Source: Candidatus Peregrinibacteria bacterium (GTDB taxonomy: Bacteria; Patescibacteriota; Gracilibacteria; UBA1369; LOWO2-01-FULL-3). Taken from it: a stretch of 64,000 nt of DNA. Under the pieces are notes generated by a model. It saw only the letters and a list, made by a program, of their open reading frames with translations. It was not told the origin of the DNA and did no database searches. Both the position numbers and the translations under genes were made by a program. Below, one piece after another: positions 47,881-56,145 of the stretch; the stretch's first letter is position 1, and every line of letters starts with the position of its first letter. The stretch spans positions 124,001 through 188,000 of the forward strand of contig JAPLYN010000001.1 of assembly GCA_026395515.1 (NCBI GenBank), in the 5' to 3' direction.

Positions 47881-48498
47881 TTATTTTTGGAAATATGCGT
47901 TGATCTGCACTGAGAAACTAATTATTTCGCTAGCTCCTGTGTTTTGATCATTATTTTCGAAATTCAATCTGATAGAAGAAATATCCATCAAACGTTTATT
48001 CTCTTTTAAACTTCCTGAATTTTCCACCATATGTAGAAATTTTTGGAAATTTTCTTTTGAACTACGAATGTTCATTCTCATCGGTAAAATTGAATATGTA
48101 TCAGCCTTCACAGGGTCCTGATAATCAATGTTTGAAACTTCGAAAGGACTACTTTTTGTTGAAAGCTGAACTTCGTAAGCGTCCATTTGCTTAGTGAGAT
48201 TAGTATAGTCATCTGCAGCAGGAAAAATTACTTTAAGTTTCTGAGCAATATCTTTATTTAACTGAGATGATTCATCTTTTTTTACATCTGCTACGGCCTT
48301 TTCGCTTGTTACGCTATTAGTAAGTGAAGATATATAAAGCTTATTTTGCTCTACACCCTGAAGGGCCATCTGATAATCTCCCCATTTGCTATATGAATAA
48401 AAACCCATTAGCGCAATGAAAAGAAAGCATAAAACGGCATAAGTACGAATGTACATTTGTTGTCTTCTTTCTTCTAATTGATATGTTGCGTCTTTCAT
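47881..48498 (-). CDS. pilO: PilO-like pilus alignment protein
   Basis: A 205-residue protein. One membrane helix at about 17-37 is followed by a coiled-coil stretch (about 45-90) and a small alpha/beta domain (MRMNIRSSKENFQKFLHMVENSG, ISFSVQINAYF). This bitopic plan with a ferredoxin-like end is that of PilO, which pairs with PilN in the inner membrane. The sequence match is weak, so the name rests on architecture and on its place between pilN-like and pilB genes. Confidence 0.75.
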   Translation of the reverse strand: MKDATYQLEERRQQMYIRTYAVLCFLFIALMGFYSYSKWGDYQMALQGVEQNKLYISSLTNSVTSEKAVADVKKDESSQLNKDIAQKLKVIFPAADDYTNLTKQMDAYEVQLSTKSSPFEVSNIDYQDPVKADTYSILPMRMNIRSSKENFQKFLHMVENSGSLKENKRLMDISSIRLNFENNDQNTGASEIISFSVQINAYFQK

Positions 48499-48499
48499 A

Positions 48500-49738
48500 T
48501 TATTTTGTTTTAGCTGCGTTTGGATTATTTCTTAGATCTAGAGCTAGTCTTAAAGTAGCCAAATATCCTTCGTCTAAAGATCCAGATTTGCTGAATGATC
48601 TCATCTCAGCATTCATGAAAATTTTCGACTGATTTAGGCTATCTATTAAGTCAGCTATCATTGTGAAGTTTGTAGGTTCTAAGCTCTTAGTTTCTCCATT
48701 AATAGAGATTTTTCCTGTTGAGCTATCAAAGTCATAACTGTTATATCTGATACCGCTACCACCTGGAGAATTGTAAAATTTCAAAGAATAATTTTTATCA
48801 ACTTCCTTTGTTCTTAGGTCTATTTCATCAATAATATCAGACCATTTAATTCTCTTTGCTTTAATGACCTGAACTGAAGTCATATCATTTGCAATCAAGG
48901 AATTAACCTTTTTAACTAGATCATATAATTTATCATCTTTTAGAGAATCAAAATCAGTTTGGATTAAAATATTTTTCAATTCTGAATTTCCAATTAACTT
49001 CAAAGTCTGTTGGAGATTTCTGTAATCCATTTTTGTAGAATCATCCTTCCCTCCAGATAGAGTAGTGAGTTTATCCGTAATAGATGTACGCAATTTATCC
49101 TCGTACAAAGATTGTAATTGAGGACTTGTAGCGAAATTTATATCGATTAATGGGGCAATAAAGTCTTTAGAAATCTTGTCTCTTGCCGCTAAGAAAGAGG
49201 CTTTCATTGATACTTTTGAGGCTTCCATAGCCGCTTTTGCATCAACTTTTTCTTGAGCTGAGGAAGTGCTGCTATTTAAAATTTCAAACTGTTGTAAGAA
49301 TTCATCGCCATCATAACTTAATTTATCTAATGATCCTTTGATTTGCTGAAATCTGCTCGTATTTAAATCAGTTTGAAGACCTATAATTTGAGTATTAGTA
49401 GATGCTAGATCAGCAGATACATTTGGTAAATTAAAATTTGAAGTAACGAAGTCGAAAGTATTCGTTAGTTGAGATGTGAAAAATGCCAAAGAAGCTAAAC
49501 TTGAAATGAATAAAATTCCAAAAAGAATTTTCAAACTCAGCAAAAGTACACTTTGCTGCGGTTTTACATCATATAATAGGGATGTATCCAGCTCTGGAGC
49601 ATCACCTAAAATTGGAGCATTATTTGTTCCTGTTTCTGTTGAAACAATGTTCTTTAACAGATCAGATTCCATTGGTTTTGCTACCAAAGGGTCCATAGCA
49701 GGAGCCTGATTGTTTACTGGTATAGCTTGATCGGACAT
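48500..49738 (-). CDS. pilN: PilN-like pilus assembly protein with long insert
   Basis: A 412-residue protein. A cytosolic N-terminus of about 60 residues, one membrane helix (64-88), a long helical periplasm-side region, and at about 300-400 a domain like fimbrial assembly PilN (IKWSDIIDEIDLRTKEV, ISINGETKSL, FTMIADLIDSLNQSKIF). PilN is usually near 180-200 residues, so this form has an extra helical insert of about 200. PilM, the usual cytosolic partner, is not here. It is first in the pilN-pilO-pilB-pilC operon with a strong promoter. Confidence 0.75.
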   Translation of the reverse strand: MSDQAIPVNNQAPAMDPLVAKPMESDLLKNIVSTETGTNNAPILGDAPELDTSLLYDVKPQQSVLLLSLKILFGILFISSLASLAFFTSQLTNTFDFVTSNFNLPNVSADLASTNTQIIGLQTDLNTSRFQQIKGSLDKLSYDGDEFLQQFEILNSSTSSAQEKVDAKAAMEASKVSMKASFLAARDKISKDFIAPLIDINFATSPQLQSLYEDKLRTSITDKLTTLSGGKDDSTKMDYRNLQQTLKLIGNSELKNILIQTDFDSLKDDKLYDLVKKVNSLIANDMTSVQVIKAKRIKWSDIIDEIDLRTKEVDKNYSLKFYNSPGGSGIRYNSYDFDSSTGKISINGETKSLEPTNFTMIADLIDSLNQSKIFMNAEMRSFSKSGSLDEGYLATLRLALDLRNNPNAAKTK

Positions 49739-49764
49739 CTTTTTGTTTTTATTTTTATCTGATT

Positions 49765-49793
49765 ATTATACCAAATTTTAGGAATTTATTCAA
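49765..49793 (-). promoter_or_regulatory. Promoter for the pilN-O-B-C operon
   Basis: On the minus strand, TTGAAT (49788-49793), a 17-bp spacer and perfect TATAAT (49765-49770), 26 bp before the pilN ATG. Confidence 0.65.
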
Positions 49794-49817
49794 GTGTCCT
49801 TAAGCTGATATGCAACA

Positions 49818-49846
49818 AAAAAGCACCCCGCCGAGGCGAGGTGCTT
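49818..49846 (-). terminator. Terminator after rplL
   Basis: On the minus strand, AAGCACC pairs with GGTGCTT, the stem extended by CGCC/GGCG, then a T run. It separates rplJ-rplL from the pilus operon. Confidence 0.85.
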
Positions 49847-49870
49847 CAAATCTTGATCTAATTCTTAGAA

Positions 49871-50257
49871 TTATTTCAATTCAACAGAAGCTCCAGCTTC
49901 TTCAAGCTTCTTCTTCCATTCTTCAGCCTGAGCCTTGTCTAAACCTTCTTTAAGAGGTTTTGGTGCTCCGTCAACTAAAGCTTTTGCTTCAACAAGTCCT
50001 AGACCTGTTAATTCACGTACTACCTTGATAACAGCAATCTTCTGACCACCGCCACCAGCGAGGATCACAGTCTTTTTACCGCTATCTTCTTCTGCAGCAG
50101 CAGCAGGTGCAGCAGCACCCATCATTACTGGAGCAGCAGCAGATACTCCGAATTTCTCTTCAAGGGCCTTAACCAAAGAAGCTAATTCAAGAACTGGGAG
50201 TTTTTCTACTAACTGTAGGATTTGTTCAGCATCTTTGCTGAGATTTACTTCTGACAT
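49871..50257 (-). CDS. rplL: 50S ribosomal protein L7/L12
   Basis: A 128-residue protein of normal length: N-terminal dimerisation helices ([19 protein letters not shown]), an Ala-rich hinge (about 38-58), and the C-terminal factor-binding domain ([29 protein letters not shown]). It forms the L10-bound stalk that recruits translation GTPases. It is co-transcribed with rplJ, 29 bp upstream, and closed by a strong terminator. rpoB does not follow. Confidence 0.97.
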   Translation of the reverse strand: MSEVNLSKDAEQILQLVEKLPVLELASLVKALEEKFGVSAAAPVMMGAAAPAAAAEEDSGKKTVILAGGGGQKIAVIKVVRELTGLGLVEAKALVDGAPKPLKEGLDKAQAEEWKKKLEEAGASVELK

Positions 50258-50286
50258 AATTATTTAGGTTAAATAAATATAAAATA

Positions 50287-50811
50287 TTAAACTGCGCTCT
50301 TATCCTTGATAGCACCAAGGACACGTACAAAACCTCCAAGTGTATTTTGCAATACGTCGTGGAAACCTTGAATAGGGTATTTGACCAAGTAAACAAACTT
50401 GCCGAGAAGTTCGTGTTTTGTTGGCAATGTAGCTAGAACTTTTGTATCTGCAATGCTAAGGATTTTTCCTTCGAACAATGCTCCACGAAGTTTCAAGTTT
50501 TCATTCTTTTTTCCTGCCTGATAGATAAGTCTTGCGGCTGCAGTTTCATCTTCCATACAGAAAGCTGCTCCTACTGGACCTTCCATGATATCATCCGGAA
50601 TTTCTGGGAATCCAGCTTCTTTAGCCGCTAGCTTGAGAAGAGTTTTTTTCGCAACATCGAATTGCACTCCTTCTTTACGCATAGCCTTTCTAAGTACGCT
50701 AAGATCCTTTACTGAAACTCCTTTATAGTCAGCAAACACGACAGCTTTCGCCTTTTTCATGCTTTCGACTAAATCTTTTAGGATGACCTCTTTTTGTGCT
50801 TTTGTTTGCAT
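50287..50811 (-). CDS. rplJ: 50S ribosomal protein L10
   Basis: A 174-residue stalk-base protein: KAVVFADYKGVSVKDLSVLR, the MRKEGVQFDVAKKTL segment and GPVGAAF, with a C-terminal helix that carries the L7/L12 dimers. It starts right after an L10 leader RNA, which L10-L12 binds for feedback control. rplK and rplA do not precede it; the upstream neighbour is an SLH gene. Confidence 0.97.
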   Translation of the reverse strand: MQTKAQKEVILKDLVESMKKAKAVVFADYKGVSVKDLSVLRKAMRKEGVQFDVAKKTLLKLAAKEAGFPEIPDDIMEGPVGAAFCMEDETAAARLIYQAGKKNENLKLRGALFEGKILSIADTKVLATLPTKHELLGKFVYLVKYPIQGFHDVLQNTLGGFVRVLGAIKDKSAV

Positions 50812-50941
50812 AGGTCTTAAAATTAAAAAATCCCGATTATCTCATAGACAACCGAGAAGCAAATGGCCCGTGTGGGCGCAATTTTCTGTTGTCTCGGCGG
50901 GTCTTAGATCCTATTTCCCTAGGATTGCCAGCTGTCTATGA
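50812..50941 (-). ncRNA. L10 leader (ribosomal protein autoregulatory RNA)
   Basis: A structured leader between the rplJ promoter and start codon. The ends pair as TCATAGACA/TGTCTATGA (50841-50849 with 50933-50941). Inner stems are CCGAGA/TCTCGG, GCCC/GGGC (50865-50876) and ATCCTA/TAGGAT (50908-50925). Position, a long closing stem and the branching fit the bacterial L10 leader bound by the L10(L12)4 complex. Confidence 0.75.
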
Positions 50942-50948
50942 CGGATGC

Positions 50949-50976
50949 ATTCTAGCAGGGAAGTGGCTAATGTCAA
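50949..50976 (-). promoter_or_regulatory. Promoter for rplJ-rplL
   Basis: On the minus strand, perfect TTGACA (50971-50976), a 16-bp spacer, TAGAAT (50949-50954). Transcription would start at the base of the L10 leader closing stem. The -35 box lies 2-3 bp after the T run of the upstream gene's terminator. Confidence 0.8.
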
Positions 50977-50978
50977 AT

Positions 50979-51007
50979 AAAAAAGCCCCCAAATTTAGCG
51001 GGGGCTT
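50979..51007 (-). terminator. Terminator after the one-SLH gene
   Basis: On the minus strand, GCCCCC and GGGGGC with a 9-nt loop, then six T. It directly abuts the rplJ promoter. Confidence 0.85.
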
Positions 51008-51013
51008 TCCAAA

Positions 51014-51598
51014 CTATCCATTATTATACCAAACACTCGCATCAAACGGTCCATACCAAGAATTCAAAGTTGTAGTTTCACCTGCACTTTCTGGTACACC
51101 TGTTTTTCCATATTCATGAGCATAGTAGTTTGTGAATAGTCCTCCACATGAATAAACTTCATAGTTTTCAGGTATATTTTTGCCAGTTAATTTAGTACAG
51201 TCATCTTTCTTTAAATCAGGCTGAGAAGCTTCTCTAACATGTGCCATGCCCATAGCTAAAGTAACTTTTGCAGTATTTTGGTCATAAGTATCAGTGAAAG
51301 TAACATCTTTCAGCTCTTCATAACTCATAGTCACTTTACTCATCTTTCCTACCAATTTGTCATACATTCTATCCATCATTACAGCCATTTCCGCTCTAGT
51401 TACGCTATTTTCAGGTTTGAATTCTCCATCACTGTATCCTTTTACAATTCCTTCTTCCTGTAAATGATTGATTGCTGATCTATTCCAATCTGCAAACTTA
51501 CTTTGATCTGCAAAATTCATTCCACCGACCAAAGCAAAGGCTACTGAATTAAGGATAAAAAATGCAACTACACCTACCATTAGAATTTTTTTAGTCAT
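51014..51598 (-). CDS. Secreted protein with a single SLH domain (194 aa)
   Basis: A signal peptide spans about 1-23 (ending VAFALVGG). One SLH domain follows at about 29-90 (FADQSKFADWNRSAINHLQ, GIVKGYSDGEFKPENSVTRAE). The rest (about 95-194) is not recognised: two Cys (near 134 and 151) and a Tyr/Trp/Asn-rich end (YGPFDASVWYNNG). With one SLH instead of three it may need partners to bind the wall. It is divergent from miaA and has its own terminator. Confidence 0.88.
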   Translation of the reverse strand: MTKKILMVGVVAFFILNSVAFALVGGMNFADQSKFADWNRSAINHLQEEGIVKGYSDGEFKPENSVTRAEMAVMMDRMYDKLVGKMSKVTMSYEELKDVTFTDTYDQNTAKVTLAMGMAHVREASQPDLKKDDCTKLTGKNIPENYEVYSCGGLFTNYYAHEYGKTGVPESAGETTTLNSWYGPFDASVWYNNG

Positions 51599-51605
51599 AT
51601 ATAAC

Positions 51606-51633
51606 TTGGGTAAATAAATATTTTTTGTATAAT
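51606..51633 (+). promoter_or_regulatory. Promoter for miaA, predicting a leaderless mRNA
   Basis: TTGGGT (51606-51611), a 16-bp spacer, perfect TATAAT (51628-51633), then 6 nt and ATG 51640. The start of transcription should fall on or next to the A of the ATG. Confidence 0.65.
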
Positions 51634-51639
51634 GCGTTC

Positions 51640-52572
51640 ATGAGTAAGACGAGCACATCCACTATCAATAACACCGACCTAGAGAAAAGGTTGCGGTTAT
51701 TTCTAAAGAAAGCCAAAAAGCCTCTTATTGTCATCTTGGGGCCAACAGCCTCAGGCAAGACCGCTTTATCTTTAAAATTGGCCCACGACTTCAAGGGAGA
51801 GATCATTTCTACCGATTCTCGCCAGATATATAAAGAAATGGATATAGGTACTGATGCCATTCTCCCGTCTCAACAAGAGGGAATTCCCCATCATCTCTTA
51901 GGCATCGCCAAACCAGACAAAACCATCACTACCGCCGAATACACCGAACTCGCCCTCGCCAAAATTAAAGAAATCTATAAACGTAAACAAGTACCAATAT
52001 TAGTAGGAGGAACTGGTCTCTACATAAGCTCTATAATTTTTTCTTATCAAATTCCACAAGTACCGCCAGACGAAAAACTTCGTGCCAAGCTGTATAAGGA
52101 AGCTGAAAAAAAAGGAAATGAATTCGTTCACGCTAAGCTAGCAAAACTCGATCCAGAAGCCGCAAAAGGGATTCATCCAAATAATTTGCGTTATGTGGTC
52201 AGAGCTCTAGAAATAAATCTTACTACCGGGAAAAATAAAATAGACATACAAAAGAAATCTCCATTCAATACTTTCCTAATCGGTCTTAATTGGAATCGCG
52301 AAAAATTATATGAACGGGTAAATCTCAGAGTCGATCTTCAGCTCAAGAGGGGGCTCCTCAATGAAGTGAAAACACTTCTCAAAAAAGGTTACAAAGAAGA
52401 TTCGCCGGCTATGTCTTCATTGGGCGTAAAGGAAATAATTCCTTACCTTAAAGGAAAAGCGACTTTGGATGAATGTGTAGAAGTACTAAAAAAGAACACT
52501 AGAAACTACGCAAAAAGACAAATGACATGGTTTCGAAGATATGATAAGGTGCACTGGCTTAATATGGATTGA
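51640..52572 (+). CDS. miaA: tRNA dimethylallyltransferase MiaA
   Basis: 310 residues from ATG 51640. Walker A-like GPTASGKT (34-41), DSRQIYK (59-65), GIPHHL (81-86), VGGTGLYI and the C-terminal NTRNYAKRQMTWFRR are MiaA signatures. The enzyme prenylates A37 of tRNAs that read UNN codons. The start at 51640 is chosen because the -10 box lies 6 bp before it; an upstream TTG overlaps the -10 box. It ends TGA and is followed 18 bp later by the MazG-like gene, then recJ, probably one operon. Confidence 0.95.
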   Translation: MSKTSTSTINNTDLEKRLRLFLKKAKKPLIVILGPTASGKTALSLKLAHDFKGEIISTDSRQIYKEMDIGTDAILPSQQEGIPHHLLGIAKPDKTITTAEYTELALAKIKEIYKRKQVPILVGGTGLYISSIIFSYQIPQVPPDEKLRAKLYKEAEKKGNEFVHAKLAKLDPEAAKGIHPNNLRYVVRALEINLTTGKNKIDIQKKSPFNTFLIGLNWNREKLYERVNLRVDLQLKRGLLNEVKTLLKKGYKEDSPAMSSLGVKEIIPYLKGKATLDECVEVLKKNTRNYAKRQMTWFRRYDKVHWLNMD

Positions 52573-52590
52573 TCATAAATTTATCAAAAA

Positions 52591-53001
52591 ATGTCTAAAA
52601 TAACTTTTCAAAATCTCTGTGAATTAGCTGCATTACTTCGCTCGAATATGGGCTGCCCTTGGGATCAAGCTCAGACAATTCCGACCATGCTCAAATGTAT
52701 TAAAGATGAGACTGAAGAAGTATGTCAGGCTATTGAAAAATGTGATCACGAGAATCTCAAAGAAGAATTGGGTGACGTACTTTTTCAAATCGCTATGATT
52801 GCGCAGATAGCTAAGGAAAATAAATATTTTGAAATTGATGATGTATTAAAAGGAATCGATCATAAAATTCGTTCTCGTCACACTTGGGTTTTTGGTGAAG
52901 ATAAGGCCAAAACTCCAGAGGAGGCAATTGCTATGTGGAAGAAGAATAAAGAGTTAGAGAAAGCAGCAAAAGCTGCGAAAGATGTGAAAGAAAAAAACTA
53001 A
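52591..53001 (+). CDS. mazG: MazG-family nucleoside triphosphate pyrophosphohydrolase
   Basis: A 136-residue single MazG domain. GCPWDQ (21-26), KDETEEV (38-44) and EELGDVLFQ (58-66) supply the EExxE and ExxD magnesium ligands. KIRSRHTWVFGE is the conserved C-terminal block. It hydrolyses NTPs/dNTPs to monophosphates and clears damaged or signalling nucleotides. E. coli MazG has two such domains; this is the short form. A Lys/Ala/Glu tail ends the protein. It lies between miaA and recJ with gaps of 18 and 10 bp. Confidence 0.92.
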   Translation: MSKITFQNLCELAALLRSNMGCPWDQAQTIPTMLKCIKDETEEVCQAIEKCDHENLKEELGDVLFQIAMIAQIAKENKYFEIDDVLKGIDHKIRSRHTWVFGEDKAKTPEEAIAMWKKNKELEKAAKAAKDVKEKN

Positions 53002-53011
53002 TAAACACGCC

Positions 53012-54676
53012 ATGTCTGTTCTCGGGAAAAAATGGCTTATAAAAAATCACGATAATCAAAAAACAGTCTTTGAAAGATTGTTGGAAAATCGTGGTATTAA
53101 AGATGTCGGCGGAATTACTGAATTTCACGATCCACATCTTTTCAATGATATGGAGAAAGTTCTGCAGCGTTTAGATAAAGCCATTCAAGATCAAGAAAGA
53201 ATAATTGTTTTCGGTGATTACGATGTAGATGGAATCAGTGGAACAGCGCTTCTAGTACACATTCTTAAGAAAGTTAAGGCTAACGTTTCTTACCGTTTGC
53301 CAAACCGCCTTGCGGACGGATACGGTCTTTCTTCTAAATTTATTGACGAGTTTATTGAGAAAAATATTAATATAATTATTACTGTTGATTGCGGAATTTC
53401 TTGTCGCAACGAAGTGGAAAAAGCCAATAGTGCTGGCATTGATGTTATCATCACTGATCATCACACTGTTCCAGAATTCTTGCCTGCGGCTTACGCTATT
53501 CTCCATCCAAAATTAAAAGATACTACTTATCCTTTTAGAGAACTTACTGGTGCCGGTGTCGCTCTAAAACTTGCTCACGCACTCATCAATAAATATCTTC
53601 CAGAAAATGAAAGACAAGATTATTTATATTCCTTACTCGATTTAGCCACACTTGGAACTATTGCCGATCTTGGCTCACTTACTGACGAAAATAGACTCAT
53701 TGTAATCAAAGGACTCGAATCTTTAACTAATACTAAATGGGCCGGACTCAAAAAAATTAAGGAACTAGCAAGCATAAAAGAAGGCATAAAAATGAATACT
53801 ACCAATATTGGTTTTCAAATGGCTCCACGTATTAATGCTGCCGGAAGAATTGGAGATCCATACACAGCACTTTCATTATTACTCCAAGAAGAAGAAGGAG
53901 AACAGGTAACTAAACTAGGAGACAAATTAGAATCACTCAATAAAGAACGTCAGCAAATGACGGAACAAGCTCTTCATGAGGCTGAGGCGATTTTCCTTAA
54001 TCAGGAAAATATGCCGAGCATTTTGATAGCGTATAGCGCTACATGGCATGTAGGAATTTTGGGTCTGGTAGCCGGAAAACTAGCCGAGAAGTACGGCAGA
54101 CCAGCAATAGCGATGCAGGACTTTGGTGATACCCTCGTAGCTTCAGCTCGCAGTCCAGAATATTTTAATATTGTTGATGCTCTCACAAACACTAAGGAAC
54201 ATTTAATAAATTTTGGTGGACACGCTCAAGCTGCTGGATTTAGTTTAAATAAAGATAAATTAGCTGATTTTACCAAAGACGTTTCTGAGTATGCTCGCAC
54301 CAATCTCGAGAAAGTTGAATTGAAAACTATTTTGGAAATTGATTGTCAGTTATCGGGAGAAGAAATTGATGAAAATTTATTATCTACCATAGAAAAGCTT
54401 CAGCCATTTGGAGTTGATAATCGCAAACCAACATTTGTCATGAAGGGGATAGAACCATTCTTTGTAAATCAAGTAGGACAAGATGGAAATCATCTTAAAT
54501 TCACTGTGAAATATGGAGAAAAGAAATTCCCAGTTATTGCTTTTCGTATGGGCCAATTTATAGGTCAGCTCAGACAACATCGTAAAATAGATTTAGTTTT
54601 TCAACTCGAACATCACTCTTGGAACGAGCGCGAATTTATTCAGCTGCAAGCCCTGGACTTCAAGCCTAATGAATAG
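53012..54676 (+). CDS. recJ: Single-stranded-DNA exonuclease RecJ
   Basis: A 554-residue DHH-family nuclease. Motif I DYDVDG (69-74), motif II TVDCGIS (near 121), DHH motif TDHHTV (about 148-153), later ATLGTIAD, and the DHHA1 motif GHAQAAGFS (about 403-411), followed by a C-terminal OB-type domain. All metal ligands are visible. RecJ degrades single-stranded DNA 5' to 3' in RecF-pathway recombination and mismatch repair; recF is also in the window. Length is close to bacterial RecJ. Confidence 0.95.
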   Translation: MSVLGKKWLIKNHDNQKTVFERLLENRGIKDVGGITEFHDPHLFNDMEKVLQRLDKAIQDQERIIVFGDYDVDGISGTALLVHILKKVKANVSYRLPNRLADGYGLSSKFIDEFIEKNINIIITVDCGISCRNEVEKANSAGIDVIITDHHTVPEFLPAAYAILHPKLKDTTYPFRELTGAGVALKLAHALINKYLPENERQDYLYSLLDLATLGTIADLGSLTDENRLIVIKGLESLTNTKWAGLKKIKELASIKEGIKMNTTNIGFQMAPRINAAGRIGDPYTALSLLLQEEEGEQVTKLGDKLESLNKERQQMTEQALHEAEAIFLNQENMPSILIAYSATWHVGILGLVAGKLAEKYGRPAIAMQDFGDTLVASARSPEYFNIVDALTNTKEHLINFGGHAQAAGFSLNKDKLADFTKDVSEYARTNLEKVELKTILEIDCQLSGEEIDENLLSTIEKLQPFGVDNRKPTFVMKGIEPFFVNQVGQDGNHLKFTVKYGEKKFPVIAFRMGQFIGQLRQHRKIDLVFQLEHHSWNEREFIQLQALDFKPNE

Positions 54677-54703
54677 TAACCTTAGGAACGGAATCCCATC
54701 CTT

Positions 54704-56020
54704 ATGAAAAAGTTTTCAATATTTTTGTTTTTCTGTATTTTTATTTCCGCTACTTTTACCGAGGTAGCTTTAGCAAAAACTCCCAATTCTACTGATTGGT
54801 ATCAGTTCAATAGCAACTCTTCAGCTCATAGATTTCAATTTAGATTTCCTCGAGATTGGCAGCTAAAAACTTTGGATGACAAAACTGAATTACTCTCTCC
54901 GATTGGAACGGCAGATAGTAAATTGAATTTGGTCGTCCAAGAATTTAATGATCAAAGCTACAATTCTGTAATCAATTATTTTGTCACACAGGATCAGTTA
55001 GTCATAGAAGTTAAAGATATTTTTGTTCAAGCTCAGGATGAAGATTTAATTGGCAAACAAGCCAACTATCAGAATAAATCTACTGGAGAAAAAGAAGTAG
55101 TAACTCTTTTTAAGAGGGGACGCACCATAATAACTATTTCTAATAATATAAACAGCTTCAGCGATGTTTATAATCAAATTATCAACTCTTTTGATTTTAA
55201 TGATAAATGGCATAGTTACATTGATGTTAAGAAGAAGTTTTCATTTATTTATCCTTCAGATTTCATCTTGGTCGATGGCATTTCTCAGGTAGATGTGAAA
55301 CCAAGTTCCACCTCCAATTCGATTTTCACAGTCGCTAAAAATCAAACCAAACCAAAAATCATTTATGCTGACCAGAAATTGTATAAAGAGGATTCCATAG
55401 AGATTATGGATAGTTTTTCTTTTTTTGATTTGGACCTGACAGGAAAGCTTCACGCTTATCAAAATTTTTCAGATGTAACTGATTTACAACCAAACGCAAA
55501 AGCCATAAATCTACTTTATAAAGATGGAATAATTAAAGGATATGACGATGGTAAATTTAGACCAGATGGAGAAGTAACTCGTGCTGAATTAACTAAAATG
55601 ATTGTATCAGCGCTTAGCTCTCCAGGAATAAACGATTTCAATAGTTGTTTCCCTGATGTGAAAAAGGAGTGGTTTGCTCCTTATGTTTGTTATGCTAAGG
55701 ATCACAAATGGATTAGTGGATTTAGTGATGGGCAGTTTCATCCAAACGACAAAGTTACTAGAGTTGAGGCAATTAAGATTATTGTTAATGGATTTTTTAA
55801 TGGAAAAATAGTTCCAGAAGAATTGAAAAATAACTCAGCAAACGACATAAAATTGAATGAATGGTACGGGAAATATTTTATTTTTTCCGATAATCGTGAT
55901 CTTTTGGATAAGCAGCATGTCTTGAAAAACGGCTCTAGTTACGCGTATTTGCCACTGAAAAATATTACTAGAAAAGAAGTTGCTGAAACAATCTTTCGCA
56001 TAAAGAATTTACCTAACTAA
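54704..56020 (+). CDS. Secreted protein with PsbP-like region and SLH domains (438 aa)
   Basis: A signal peptide spans about 1-24 (ending EVALA). Residues about 35-245 contain two weakly similar beta-alpha units (HRFQFRFPRDWQLKTLDD, KKFSFIYPSDFILVDG) like those in PsbP/DUF1795-type lipoproteins. SLH domains follow: about 258-310 (GIIKGYDDGKFRPDGEVTRAE), 315-370 (WISGFSDGQFHPNDKVTRVE), and a weaker third at about 380-435. It starts 28 bp after recJ. The SLH gene at 57780 has the same two parts in the reverse order. Confidence 0.87.
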   Translation: MKKFSIFLFFCIFISATFTEVALAKTPNSTDWYQFNSNSSAHRFQFRFPRDWQLKTLDDKTELLSPIGTADSKLNLVVQEFNDQSYNSVINYFVTQDQLVIEVKDIFVQAQDEDLIGKQANYQNKSTGEKEVVTLFKRGRTIITISNNINSFSDVYNQIINSFDFNDKWHSYIDVKKKFSFIYPSDFILVDGISQVDVKPSSTSNSIFTVAKNQTKPKIIYADQKLYKEDSIEIMDSFSFFDLDLTGKLHAYQNFSDVTDLQPNAKAINLLYKDGIIKGYDDGKFRPDGEVTRAELTKMIVSALSSPGINDFNSCFPDVKKEWFAPYVCYAKDHKWISGFSDGQFHPNDKVTRVEAIKIIVNGFFNGKIVPEELKNNSANDIKLNEWYGKYFIFSDNRDLLDKQHVLKNGSSYAYLPLKNITRKEVAETIFRIKNLPN

Positions 56021-56092
56021 AAGGTAAATTTAATCTGGAAAAATACTACTGTCATTGATACAATGATCTCCTTTTCTTATATACTCAAAGCC

Positions 56093-56121
56093 TTGACATA
56101 TAACCGAATTTGTTTTACAAT
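56093..56121 (+). promoter_or_regulatory. Promoter for the NrnA-like gene
   Basis: TTGACA (56093-56098), a 17-bp spacer, TACAAT (56116-56121), 25 bp before the ATG. Close to consensus. Confidence 0.75.
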
Positions 56122-56145
56122 ATAGAGAAACAATTTTAAACATAG

